Positions 43,389 to 52,219 of a stretch of DNA of 64,000 nt are shown in pieces. This DNA is from CAVRIA01 sp963721115 (GTDB lineage: Bacteria > Desulfobacterota > Binatia > HRBIN30 > CADEER01): assembly GCA_963721115.1 (NCBI GenBank), contig CAVRIA010000005.1, positions 372,001 to 436,000 on the forward strand. Reading direction: 5' to 3'. Made by a program: the position numbers and the translations under genes. How positions within the stretch are numbered: position 1 is the stretch's first letter; every line of letters starts with the position of its first letter. The notes under the pieces are model-generated. The model had not been told where the DNA came from. It searched no databases and worked only from the letters and a program-made list of their open reading frames with translations.

Positions 43389-44621
43389 ATGGATCGATCT
43401 CGCGTGACCATCGATGGAATTCGAGACGCGAGGGCACGGGCGTCGGGGGTCGTCAAGCTCACCCCGATGGACCTGAGCGCCACGTTCAGCCACCTCTGCG
43501 GGAAGGAAATCCATCTCAAGATGGAGAATCTGCAGAAGACGGGGTCCTTCAAGGTGCGCGGAGCCCTCAACAAGATTCAGCAGCTCGGCGAGGAGGCTCG
43601 AGCGCGGGGCGTAATCACCGCTTCGGCCGGGAATCACGCGCAAGGGGTGGCCTTCGCGGCCCGCATCGGCGGCGTTCGGGCGACCGTGGTGATGCCGGAG
43701 ACCGCGGCCGTGGGCAAGACCCAGGCGACGGCCGGCTATGGCGCCGAGGTCGTGCTCGCCGGACGGGACTACAGCGAGGCGTACACGAGGGCGATCGCCC
43801 TGGCCTGCGAAACGAAGGCCACCTTCATCCCCGCCTTCGACGACGCCGAGGTGATCTGCGGCCAGGGCACGGTTGGACTCGAGCTGCTCGAGCAGCTCCC
43901 CGACGTCGACGCCGTCGTGGTGCCCGTGGGAGGCGGGGGACTCCTGGCCGGCATGATCACGGCGCTACGGGAGAGCGGGTCGCACGCGCGAATCATCGCC
44001 GTTCAGGTGGCCGGCACCTCGGGTCTCGCCGCCAGCATGCGAGCCGGCTCGCGGGTCACGCTGCAGGCCGCCGACACCATCGCCGACGGTCTGGCCACGG
44101 GATCGGTCGGCGCGCTGCCTTTCGAGATCATCCGACAGACGCTGGACCAGTTCGAAGAGGTGAGCGACGCCCAGACCGCAGCCGCCGTGCTGCTGCTGCT
44201 CGAACGCGCCAAGACGGTGGTCGAAGGCGCGGGGGCGGTCGGCCTCGCGGCCTGTCTGGCGGGCCGTCTACCCGCCTCGGTAAGGAAGGTCGCGGTGATC
44301 CTTTCCGGCGGCAACATCGACCCCAACCTGCTCGATCGCATCCTCAACCTCGGTCTGCTCCAGGAAGGACGCCTGATGCGGGTCGGCACCCGCTTGCCCG
44401 ACCGCCCCGGCTCTCTGCAGCGACTCATCGACTGCGTCAGCGCCTGTCGGGCGAATATCCACCAGATTCATCACGCCCGGGCACGGCCCGGGCTAGCCCT
44501 CATGCAGGCCTCAGTGACTCTGGACCTGGAGACAAGAGGGGCCGCTCACATCGCGGAAATCGAGCGGGCTCTGCGCGAGGCGGGCTTCGAGCTGGATCAT
44601 CCGCTCGAGAACGAGCCCTGA
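43389..44621 (+). CDS. ilvA: Threonine ammonia-lyase (biosynthetic/catabolic, ACT domain)
   Basis: A 410-residue PLP enzyme. Lys in KTGSFKVRGALNK forms the Schiff base. ASAGNHAQGVA binds the substrate carboxylate and VPVGGGGLLAGM the PLP phosphate. One ACT domain of about 75 residues ends the protein (RVGTRLPDRPGSLQRLIDCV), as in the short IlvA/TdcB form. It deaminates threonine to 2-oxobutyrate, the first step to isoleucine. An in-frame GTG 14 codons earlier overlaps the preceding stop codon and is a possible alternative start; the ATG fits the family N-terminus better. Confidence 0.93.
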   Translation: MDRSRVTIDGIRDARARASGVVKLTPMDLSATFSHLCGKEIHLKMENLQKTGSFKVRGALNKIQQLGEEARARGVITASAGNHAQGVAFAARIGGVRATVVMPETAAVGKTQATAGYGAEVVLAGRDYSEAYTRAIALACETKATFIPAFDDAEVICGQGTVGLELLEQLPDVDAVVVPVGGGGLLAGMITALRESGSHARIIAVQVAGTSGLAASMRAGSRVTLQAADTIADGLATGSVGALPFEIIRQTLDQFEEVSDAQTAAAVLLLLERAKTVVEGAGAVGLAACLAGRLPASVRKVAVILSGGNIDPNLLDRILNLGLLQEGRLMRVGTRLPDRPGSLQRLIDCVSACRANIHQIHHARARPGLALMQASVTLDLETRGAAHIAEIERALREAGFELDHPLENEP

Positions 44622-44640
44622 AGAGGCGTTCCGATTCCTG

Positions 44641-44670
44641 TTGCGCACGGCGGAACAGGGTTGTTATGAA
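44641..44670 (+). promoter_or_regulatory. Candidate promoter of the wax ester synthase gene
   Basis: TTGCGC, 17-18 bases, then TTATGA/TATGAA. A leader of about 80 bases ends in AGGAG before the ATG. Confidence 0.45.
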
Positions 44671-44760
44671 CGGATCGGCCGCGCATTCGCCTTCCAACAC
44701 AACGGGGAGGCGGGCCGACGCCATGAACACGACGGCCCGCGAGGAACTCTAGGAGACTCG

Positions 44761-46260
44761 ATGTCCCAGTACGAACGCCTGACGGCTCTGGACGCTTCCT
44801 TCCTCGGCATCGAAGACTCGAGCTGCCATATGCACGTCGGCGGCATCATTCTCTTCGAAGCCGGCCCCCTGCGCACGCACGAGGGCGGCCTCGACATCGA
44901 CCGCATTCGCCAGGCCATCCACGCTCGACTGCATCTGGTGCCGCGCTTTCGGCAACGCCTGGCCTATCTGCCCTACGAGCGGATCCCGATCTGGGTGGAC
45001 GACGACCGATTTCGTCTCGCCTATCACGTCCGCTACACGGCGCTGCCGCGCCCCGGAGACGAACGCGTGCTCAAGCGCCTGGTGGGGCGCATCATGTCGC
45101 AGCCGCTCGATCGCGGCCGCCCGCTCTGGGAGATGTGGTTCGTCGAAGGCCTCGACGACGATCGGTTCGCCCTGATCAGCAAGACCCATCACTGCATGAT
45201 CGACGGCATCTCCGGCGCCGATCTCATCTCCGTGATCATGGACGCCGTCCCCAACCCGGACCCCGGGGTACCCCAGCCTTGGACACCGCGTCCGCAGCCC
45301 AGCGAGACACGTCTTCTGGTCGACGAGCTCAAACGCCGCATGAGCCAGCCGCTCGACGTTTTCAACGCCGTCAGCAGCGCCGTCCGGCATCCGGACAAAG
45401 CCATGCAGCGTGTCGAAGACACGGTCGCCGCTCTGGCAGAGGCGCTCACGCCGGCGCTTCGATCGGCCTCCAAGACCCCCATCAACGTCGAGGTCGGACC
45501 TCATCGACGCTTCGACTGGACGACGATGAAGGTGGCGGATTTCAAGGCCGTGAAGGGCATCCTCGGCGGCACGCTGAACGACGTCGTCCTCGCTACCGTG
45601 AGTGGTGCCCTGCGGCGTTTCTTCATTCAGCGCGGCACCGACCCCGACGAGTTGGACGTGCGAGCCATGGTGCCGGTCAGCGTGCGCATGGAGGACGAGC
45701 GAGGTCGGCTCGGCAACCGGGTGACCGAAATGATCGCGTCCCTGCCGGTCAACCTCGAGGACCCTGTCGCCCGGCTCGACGCCGTGCGCGCCACCATGAG
45801 CGGTCTGAAGGAGTCCAAGCAGGCCCTGGGCGGCGAGGTACTGACCGCCATCGCCGACTGGACGGTGCCGAACCTGCTCGTGCAGGCCGTGCGGCTGGCC
45901 GAGCGATCGCGCCCCTACAACCTCATCGTCACCAACGTACCCGGCCCGCAGATCCCCCTCTACTTCCTGGGCTGCGCCATGGAGACGACCTTCCCGGTCG
46001 TTCCCCTGTTCCACAACCTCGCCCTCGTGGTCGGCCTGTTCAGCTACAACGGCGGGCTGTTCTGGGGCATCAACGCGGACTGGGAGCAGGTTCCGGATCT
46101 GCACGACTTCATCGTGGCGCTCGAAGATTCGTTCCGAGAGCTCCAGGAGAGAGCTGCCCTCTCCGCCAAGCGCCTCAGTCGGGCAACGGCGCGGCGGACC
46201 CGGGCGCCCAAGCCGGGGCGACCGAAGCGCGGCCGGCGGGCATCGGCCGCCCGGCGCTGA
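44761..46260 (+). CDS. Wax ester synthase/diacylglycerol acyltransferase (WS/DGAT)
   Basis: A 499-residue bifunctional acyltransferase. The catalytic motif HHxxxDG is intact at His143-His144-Cys-Met-Ile-Asp148-Gly149. The C-terminal half has the conserved NLIVTNVPGPQIPLY and NDVVLATVSGALRRF. MSQYERLTALDASFLGIED is a classic start, preceded by AGGAG at good spacing. The enzyme makes wax esters or triacylglycerols from acyl-CoA at the inner membrane and lipid droplets, implying storage-lipid synthesis. A very basic tail (RRTRAPKPGRPKRGRR) ends the protein. Its neighbours do not form an obvious lipid operon with it. Confidence 0.93.
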   Translation: MSQYERLTALDASFLGIEDSSCHMHVGGIILFEAGPLRTHEGGLDIDRIRQAIHARLHLVPRFRQRLAYLPYERIPIWVDDDRFRLAYHVRYTALPRPGDERVLKRLVGRIMSQPLDRGRPLWEMWFVEGLDDDRFALISKTHHCMIDGISGADLISVIMDAVPNPDPGVPQPWTPRPQPSETRLLVDELKRRMSQPLDVFNAVSSAVRHPDKAMQRVEDTVAALAEALTPALRSASKTPINVEVGPHRRFDWTTMKVADFKAVKGILGGTLNDVVLATVSGALRRFFIQRGTDPDELDVRAMVPVSVRMEDERGRLGNRVTEMIASLPVNLEDPVARLDAVRATMSGLKESKQALGGEVLTAIADWTVPNLLVQAVRLAERSRPYNLIVTNVPGPQIPLYFLGCAMETTFPVVPLFHNLALVVGLFSYNGGLFWGINADWEQVPDLHDFIVALEDSFRELQERAALSAKRLSRATARRTRAPKPGRPKRGRRASAARR

Positions 46261-46297
46261 ATCGAGTCCCGCCCACGCACCAAGCAGCGAGGGAAGC

Positions 46298-47089
46298 TCA
46301 CTCCGCCTCGTCCGCCAGCTCTGCGGCAGCGAGGGAGCTCGTCGTTCGACCGGCACGTCGGGCCCACCACAGTAGAGCGACGCCCAGCGCCGCGGCTCCG
46401 ACCGACATCCACTGAGCGGTCGTCAGGCCGACGAGCCACGCCGGGTTGCGGCGGAGGAACTCCACGCCGAAGCGGACGACGGCGGAGTAGACGAGGTACT
46501 GGCCGAGAAGGTACCCATCATCGCGCCTCGGCCGCTGCTGCCGCCAGAGCACGGCGAAGATGATCAGATTGAGGATCATCTCGTAGAGCGGCGTCGGATG
46601 GACTCGCTGTACCGTGGGTACGACACCGTTCGGGTAGCTCATCCCCCACGGGAGATCGGTCGGAATGCCGTAGTCCCCGTCGCCGGCGAGCTGGCAGCCG
46701 ATACGGCCGATGGCCAGACCGAGGGCGAGAGCGGGCGCTACGATGTCGCCGACGAAGAGGAACGTCAGACGCTCGCGGCGCGCCCAGAGGGCCACGGCAA
46801 TTGCTCCGCCGATGACTCCGCCGTACCAGACCCAGCCGCTCGACGAGAGGAGAAAGGCGACGGGGGCGTCGACGAAGTAGCGCCATCCCGTGGGAATGAT
46901 GAACAGACGCGCGCCGACCCATCCGCCGACGTAGGCCCACAAGGTGATGTCATACGCCAGGCGCACATCGCAGCCGCGCCGCCCCAGACCCCAGCGGATG
47001 ACCAGGAAGCCGGCGAAGAAGGCGAGGAAGGCCATCGTCCAGAAGCTGGAGATGGATGCCTCGCCGAGGTGAAAGAGGATCGGCCGCAT
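46298..47089 (-). CDS. lgt: Prolipoprotein diacylglyceryl transferase-like protein (copy 2 of pair)
   Basis: A 263-residue, multi-helix membrane protein of the Lgt family, which attaches diacylglycerol to the lipobox Cys of lipoprotein precursors. GWVGARLF, GWVWYGGVIGG and VHPTPLYEMI are the family landmarks. The signature normally RIGNFINGELWG reads GRIGCQLAGDGDYG: Asn is replaced by Cys, Glu by Asp, and one residue is inserted. The start codon overlaps the stop of the upstream paralogue (TGATG). The tail TTSSLAAAELADEAE is extra. Whether both copies are active is open. Confidence 0.85.
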   Translation of the reverse strand: MRPILFHLGEASISSFWTMAFLAFFAGFLVIRWGLGRRGCDVRLAYDITLWAYVGGWVGARLFIIPTGWRYFVDAPVAFLLSSSGWVWYGGVIGGAIAVALWARRERLTFLFVGDIVAPALALGLAIGRIGCQLAGDGDYGIPTDLPWGMSYPNGVVPTVQRVHPTPLYEMILNLIIFAVLWRQQRPRRDDGYLLGQYLVYSAVVRFGVEFLRRNPAWLVGLTTAQWMSVGAAALGVALLWWARRAGRTTSSLAAAELADEAE

Positions 47090-47847
47090 CAGGCGGGATT
47101 CGTCTCGGGCGCGACACGCAGGCGCCACCAGAAGCCGATGCCGATGGCCGCCGAGAGCAGGCTGCCCCACTGCGGCAAGGTGAGGCCCAGAGCGACCGCC
47201 GGGTTGCGCCGCACGAACTCGACCGCGAAGCGGGCGAGCCCGGAATAGACGAGGTACTGGGCGAACAGGCTGCCGCGCGGCCGGGGGGCGTGCCGCTGGC
47301 GCCACAGAACGGCGAAGATGATCAGGTACAGGGCCATCTCATAGAGAGGGGCCGGGTGAACTCGTTGCGTCGTCGGAACCACCCCGTGGGGATAGCTCAT
47401 CGCCCAGGGCAGGTCGCTCGGAACCCCGTAGTCCCCGTCTCCCGCCAACTGACACCCGACGCGCCCAATGGCCTGCCCGATCGACAGGCAAAGCCCCGCC
47501 AGATCGGCCACGTCGAGCAGGGGAAGCCCCCGCCGGCGCGCCGCGAAGATCACCGCCACCGCCCCACCGATCACTCCTCCCTGCCAGACCCAACCGCTCC
47601 CCGAAAGCAGGAAGGCCAGCGGGTCGCGAGCGAAGACGTCCCAGGCGGAGAAGACGAGGAAGAGACGCGCGCCGACGAAGCCGCCGACGTAGGAGTAGAG
47701 AATGAGGTCGTAGGCGAATTGAACGTCGTGCCCGGTGCGGCGCAGCTCGGCACGCGCGACGACGAGAGCGACGAGGAAGCCGACGACGACGGACACCCAG
47801 AAGGCCTCGACGTCGAAGCCGGCGATTCGAAAGAGTACGGGATACAT
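47089..47847 (-). CDS. lgt: Prolipoprotein diacylglyceryl transferase-like protein (copy 1 of pair)
   Basis: A 252-residue paralogue, clearly related to the following gene along its length. GFVGARLFLVFSAWDVF, GSGWVWQGGVIGGAVAV and VHPAPLYEMALYLIIF are conserved. It has the same altered signature, GRVGCQLAGDGDYG, so the change predates the duplication. It lies 24 bases after the fabI stop codon on the same strand and is coupled to copy 2 by a one-base TGATG overlap. Confidence 0.86.
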   Translation of the reverse strand: MYPVLFRIAGFDVEAFWVSVVVGFLVALVVARAELRRTGHDVQFAYDLILYSYVGGFVGARLFLVFSAWDVFARDPLAFLLSGSGWVWQGGVIGGAVAVIFAARRRGLPLLDVADLAGLCLSIGQAIGRVGCQLAGDGDYGVPSDLPWAMSYPHGVVPTTQRVHPAPLYEMALYLIIFAVLWRQRHAPRPRGSLFAQYLVYSGLARFAVEFVRRNPAVALGLTLPQWGSLLSAAIGIGFWWRLRVAPETNPA

Positions 47848-47871
47848 CGACGACCGGACCGGCGGTCCCGG

Positions 47872-48642
47872 TCACATGCCGATGATGTTGTAACCGGCGT
47901 CGACGTGCAACACCTCGCCGGTCACCGCCGTGGCCAGGTCGCTGCACAGATAGAGGGCGGCCGCCCCGACCTCGTCCGCTTCGATGTTGCGCCGCAACGG
48001 CGCGCGCTCCTCGTGGTGATGCAGCATGGTCTTGAAACCGCCAATTCCCGCGGCGGAGAGCGTCCGCAAGGGGCCGGCCGAAATGGCGTTCACCCGAATC
48101 CCCGACGGTCCTAGATCGGCCGCCAGGTAGCGAACGCATGCCTCCAGCGCGGCCTTCGCGACCCCCATCACGTTGTAGTGCGGGATGACCTTTTCAGCAC
48201 CGAAGTAGGTCAACGCCACGATCGACCCGCGGCGCTTGCCGATCAGCGGCTCGGCATGGCGCGCCAGGGCGACCAGAGAATAGGCACTGATGTCGAGAGC
48301 GGTGTGGAAGCCCTGGCGCGAGGTATCGACGAAGCGCCCCTTGAGGTCCTCGCGAAGCGCGAACGCCACGGCGTGGACGACCGCATCGAGCTCGCCCCAC
48401 TTCTCCGCCAGGGTGGAGAACACGGCCCCGATCTCCTCGTCGCGAGTCACGTCGCAGGGCAGGACGAGCGACACGTCGAGGGACTCGGCGAGCGGACGCA
48501 CCCGTTTCTCGATCGCTTCGTTCGGATAGGTCAGCGCCAGCTCCGCGCCTTCGCGGTGAAGCCGCCGTGCAATCGCCCAGGCAATGCTGTGATCGTTCGC
48601 CACGCCGAAGATCACCGCCCGCCTCCCCGTCATCGATCCCAT
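47872..48642 (-). CDS. fabI: Enoyl-[acyl-carrier-protein] reductase
   Basis: A 256-residue SDR-type reductase for the last step of fatty-acid elongation. The FabI-type nucleotide loop GVANDHSIAWAIA (with Ser instead of Gly) starts it. Tyr146 and the Tyr156-x6-Lys163 pair (HYNVMGVAK) are the catalytic residues. ISAGPLRTLSAAGIGGF is the substrate loop, where triclosan-sensitive FabI has the same sequence pattern. AAGGAGG four bases before the ATG decides the start; a second ATG follows three codons on. First gene of a fabI-lgt-lgt run. Confidence 0.94.
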   Translation of the reverse strand: MGSMTGRRAVIFGVANDHSIAWAIARRLHREGAELALTYPNEAIEKRVRPLAESLDVSLVLPCDVTRDEEIGAVFSTLAEKWGELDAVVHAVAFALREDLKGRFVDTSRQGFHTALDISAYSLVALARHAEPLIGKRRGSIVALTYFGAEKVIPHYNVMGVAKAALEACVRYLAADLGPSGIRVNAISAGPLRTLSAAGIGGFKTMLHHHEERAPLRRNIEADEVGAAALYLCSDLATAVTGEVLHVDAGYNIIGM

Positions 48643-48709
48643 CGCCCCTCCTTCTCGTTGCCCGCATTTACGTCGGCGCCGCGCCGCGAAGCAACCGCGC
48701 CGCGCGGAC

Positions 48710-48742
48710 AAAAAAAGAGGGGGCTGATCGCTCAGCCCCCTC
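48710..48742 (-). terminator. Strong intrinsic terminator of the cohesin-like gene
   Basis: An eleven-base-pair perfect stem (GAGGGGGCTGA/TCAGCCCCCTC) with a four-base loop. On the minus strand it is followed by seven T. It lies about 40 bases after the stop of the surface-protein gene. Confidence 0.92.
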
Positions 48743-48780
48743 TCCCCGGGTCCTATGACCTCGGACTCTGATTCACTGTC

Positions 48781-51013
48781 TTACCGCGAACGGCGTCGCA
48801 GCCAGAGCAGCATCCCCATCGGCATGAACAGCAGCCATGCCAGGCCGCTGTCGGCCGGGGCGACGATCTGACAGCCGTCGTCCTCGTCAAACGGGTTACG
48901 AGTCGGCGTCGGCTGCACCACGGGGGTGTCCGTCGCTTCGACCACCGGTGTATCCGTGGCCGGAATCGGCGTCGCGGTCATGGTCGGAGTAGCCGTCGGC
49001 GGCACCTCCGTCGATACGCCGAAGTTCCACAGGCTGGCGCTGGAAGTGAGGACGGTGATGTTGGTGTTGCCGTCTTCACCCACGCTGTTCTCGGCGATGC
49101 ACGGATCGGGGTTGGCCATGCCGGAGGTATCGGCACAGTCTTCGATCAGGACCCCGTCCTTGAACATGTCGACCGTGGCTCCCTCGGGGACCTGCGAGGC
49201 ATCGATGCAGAAGTCGAGGGCGAGCGGAGTGTCGGCCGACGCCTCGGGCGCGACCACCGTCACCTGCAGGCCGATGAAGGAGAAGCCCGTCGGGGCGGAG
49301 GTCTTCCGTCCGCGTTCGTCGATCGAAGCGAAGCCGGCGTTCGGCGAGGTCAGGGTGGTCTCGACCACGTCGACGTTCGTGCAGCCATCCTCCTCGGTAT
49401 CCGTCGTCAGCATGCCGCCGGCTCCCAGTTCTCCGCTGACGGTCTCCGGCACGTCGACGCTTCCATTGTTGCAGGAGACGTTTTCCACGGCTGCGCCGCC
49501 CGGAGTGCTGCCACCGGGCTTCACGCAGGTCAGCGGGAAGTCATTGTTCGTGTTGTCATCCACGACCACATTGCAGGTGTAGAGGACCGATCCGGAAGGA
49601 ATCGGATCCACGTTGTCGAGAGCCAGGACGAAGGCGCGCATCGCCGTGCTGCCGTCGGCCTCGGTCACGAAGTTGAAGGCCGTGCCGCTCTTGCTGATGG
49701 CCGGGTTCACCGTGCAATCGGGCCGGCCATTCTGCAGCTGGGCGATGCTGATGCCCGGGCCGAACTCGATGTCGTTCTGCGTGCCCGCGACCTGCGAGCT
49801 CCGAGCCCACGAACAGGGTCACGTCGACCGGAACCGTGTCACCCGGGCTGGCCTCGACCGAGCCCACCACGATGACCGCCTCGTTCGACTGGATTGCGGT
49901 CGGGGTCGGCGTCGGCGTGGCCGCCTCGGGAGTGTCCGTCGGCGGCACCGGGGTGTCCGTCGGCGGAACCGGGGTGTCCGTTGCCGGAACCGGGGTGTCC
50001 GTCGGCGGCACGCCAACGGATACGGTGCCGGCCGTGCAATCGGCTGCCAGTGCCCCACCGTCGGGATCGCTGGCGCCGGCGTTCGAGCACGACAGCATGT
50101 AGTCGCCGTCCGCCGCATCCGCCGCAATCGCGACCTGGCAGGTGTAGAGGACCGAGCCGTCGGGAATCGGCGCGACGTTGTCGAGGGCGAGGACCAGAGC
50201 CTTCACGCCGGTGCAGTCCGTGCCCGGCGTGCAGCCGTTCGGCTGGAAGGTGAAGGCCGTGCCGCCCTTGTCGATGTCCGGATTGACCGCGCAGTCCGGC
50301 TTGCCGTTCGCCTTGGCGGCGACTTGGACCTGCGCCGGGAAGTCGATGTTGTTCTGGGTACCGGCGACCAGGGCCCCTGTGCCGACGCTGAGGCCGATGT
50401 CGATGGCCACGGTGGTGCCCGCCTCTCCTTGTCCCGAACCGATGGTGATCGTCGCCGGCGCCGCCGGAGGCATGCCGATGGTCACTGTGCCATTGGCGCC
50501 GTCCGCCGCGAGCGCCCCGCCGTCCGGATCACTGGCGCCCGTATCCGTGACCTCCAGGGTGTAGTCGCCATTGGCCGCGTCGGCAGAGATGGCGAGCTCA
50601 CAGGTGTAGAGCGTCGAGCCGTCGGGAATGGCCGAAACGTTGTCGAGGGCGAGGACCAGCGCCTTCACGCCGGTGCAATCCGTGCCCGCTGTGCAGCCGT
50701 TCGGCAAGTAGGTGAACGCCGTGCCGCCCTTGTCGATGTCCGGATTGACCGTGCAGTTCGGCTTGCCGTTCGCCTTGGCCGCGATCTGCGCTTCCGGCGG
50801 GAAGTTGATGTTGTTCTGCGTGCCGGCCACGCCGGCCGCCGCCGCCGTCCCGACCATGAGACCCGCCGAGACGGTAACGGTGTCACCCTGATTTCCTTGC
50901 ACGTCACTGAGCGAAATCGTCACGACGGCCTTGGCTTGCGACGCCGCCCCGATGAGCAACGCCGTTGCAGCCACGATCGAAGCTGCGGTTCCGCATCTGC
51001 TGGTCTTTCTCAT
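48781..51013 (-). CDS. Surface-anchored protein with three cohesin-like modules, frameshifted
   Basis: About 743 residues after correcting one base. A signal peptide (AATALLIGAASQAKA) is followed by three homologous modules of about 150 residues. Each starts ITIGSGQGEAGTTVAIDI-like, then VAGTQNNIDFP, NGKPDCAVNPDI.KGGTAF and ALVLALDNV.PIPDGS.LYTC. A Thr/Pro linker separates modules two and three. In module three one extra C (CC at 49801-49802) breaks the frame; removing it rejoins VTLFVGS and QVAGTQNDIEF. A Cys-rich domain, a second Thr/Pro linker and a tail DDGCQIV, hydrophobic helix and RRRSR end it, like a Cys-type (MYXO-CTERM-like) sorting signal. The modules resemble cohesins; the two genes upstream end in dockerin-like repeats. 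Confidence 0.8.
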
Positions 51014-51114
51014 GTTCTGGCCTCCCCTGGGGTTTTCGTTGCTTCACGCATTTTGTCGCAAGTGCGGGTGCGCCTGCGAATCTCTCGTATCACACATGCC
51101 GGTAGTATGGTTGG

Positions 51115-52047
51115 TCACGATGGACACCCGTTCAGCGCGTTGTTCACGGCGCCGATGAGCTCGTTGATCTCCACTTGCCCACTGTCGTTCTGATCGAAGG
51201 ACGGGCAGTCCCCGACCGGGGCGTTGCCGAGCGCGATGTTCACGCCGATGATGAGCTCGTTGATTGCGACCATGTTGTCGCCGTTGCAATCGCCCTCGCA
51301 CATCGGCCCGCCGCCGGGCTCCACCGTCACCGTCCCGCTGCCGAAGCTGATCTTGCTGCGATCGGCGGCACCGCGATCGGCGGTCTGGTCGATCGCCGCC
51401 TGGTCACCGATCGAGGCGTAGGCGGCGAACTCGGGCTTGGCGGGCGTTCCGTCGTCCTGCTCGGCGAAGACGTGCAGCGGAATCACCTGCTCCGTCGTTG
51501 CGGCGATTCGGAGGTTGACTGTCAGGATCTGCCCGCTGTTCGGCAGGATCGGGATTTCGACCGGTCCCTGCGGCGGCAGGTCCTTCGGCCCGTAAACGAC
51601 GATGTTGATGAAGTTGTCGCGCTTCTGGCTTCCGGTCGGGCACAGACACCGATCGCGGTTCGTGCACTGCGCGTTCTCGACGACGACGGTGAAGTTGTCA
51701 CTGATCGCCGCGCTCGGCACGACCGCATTCTGCGCGATGTTGTCCGGACTACCGTCCCCGTTGGTATCGACGCACTGAAGTTCCAGGGGAGTATCTTCCC
51801 CCGTACCGGGCATCCCGAGGGTGAAGGCAAGGGCGGCGATCTCGTCACTTCCCTGCCCGGGCTGCGAGTCGTTCGGGCCCTGCGTGAACGACACCGGGAT
51901 ACTGACCGTCGCGCCCGATTTGCCGCTCGCGCTGCCAACGTTCAGCTGGGCACAATTGTCGGTACAGTCCTGAAGCGCGCCGGCGGGCACTGCCCCGGCC
52001 AGCAACACTGCGCCCGCCAATGCGGCAAACGCGGACCGTCGCATCAT
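51115..52047 (-). CDS. Secreted protein with cohesin-like domain and C-terminal dockerin-like repeats
   Basis: A 310-residue secreted protein. The signal peptide AFAALAGAVLLAGAVPAGA is followed by a cohesin-like beta-domain (NVGSASGKSGATVSIPVSF, EIAALAFTLGMPG). A Cys pair-rich segment follows (CTNRDRCLC). The C-terminal 60 residues hold two calcium-loop helices: GDCNGDNMVAINELIIGVN and FDQNDSGQVEINELIGAVN, linked by CPSF. These resemble type I dockerin duplicated EF-hand-like loops. AAGGAG before the first of two ATGs sets the start. Possibly a partner of the neighbouring cohesin-like protein. Confidence 0.8.
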   Translation of the reverse strand: MMRRSAFAALAGAVLLAGAVPAGALQDCTDNCAQLNVGSASGKSGATVSIPVSFTQGPNDSQPGQGSDEIAALAFTLGMPGTGEDTPLELQCVDTNGDGSPDNIAQNAVVPSAAISDNFTVVVENAQCTNRDRCLCPTGSQKRDNFINIVVYGPKDLPPQGPVEIPILPNSGQILTVNLRIAATTEQVIPLHVFAEQDDGTPAKPEFAAYASIGDQAAIDQTADRGAADRSKISFGSGTVTVEPGGGPMCEGDCNGDNMVAINELIIGVNIALGNAPVGDCPSFDQNDSGQVEINELIGAVNNALNGCPS

Positions 52048-52219
52048 TCTAGCTCCTTCTCGCCTGACAGCATCGCACCAGTCGGCAGCATGGATCTCGG
52101 ATTCATTCACGGAACTCTTCCTGTTCCCGGTATCGTACTGACGTGCTTTTCGACCAACTCGCTCCGCGCACTGTTACCTCTCTACCCCGGTCGCTGTCAA
52201 AGGCAAGCGGGTGACAATC

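Noticed and set aside
49900..50010. Short tandem repeats as a possible CRISPR array or minisatellite
   Set aside because: They encode the Thr/Pro linker (PPTDTPVP units) of the cohesin-like protein in frame. Spacers are absent.
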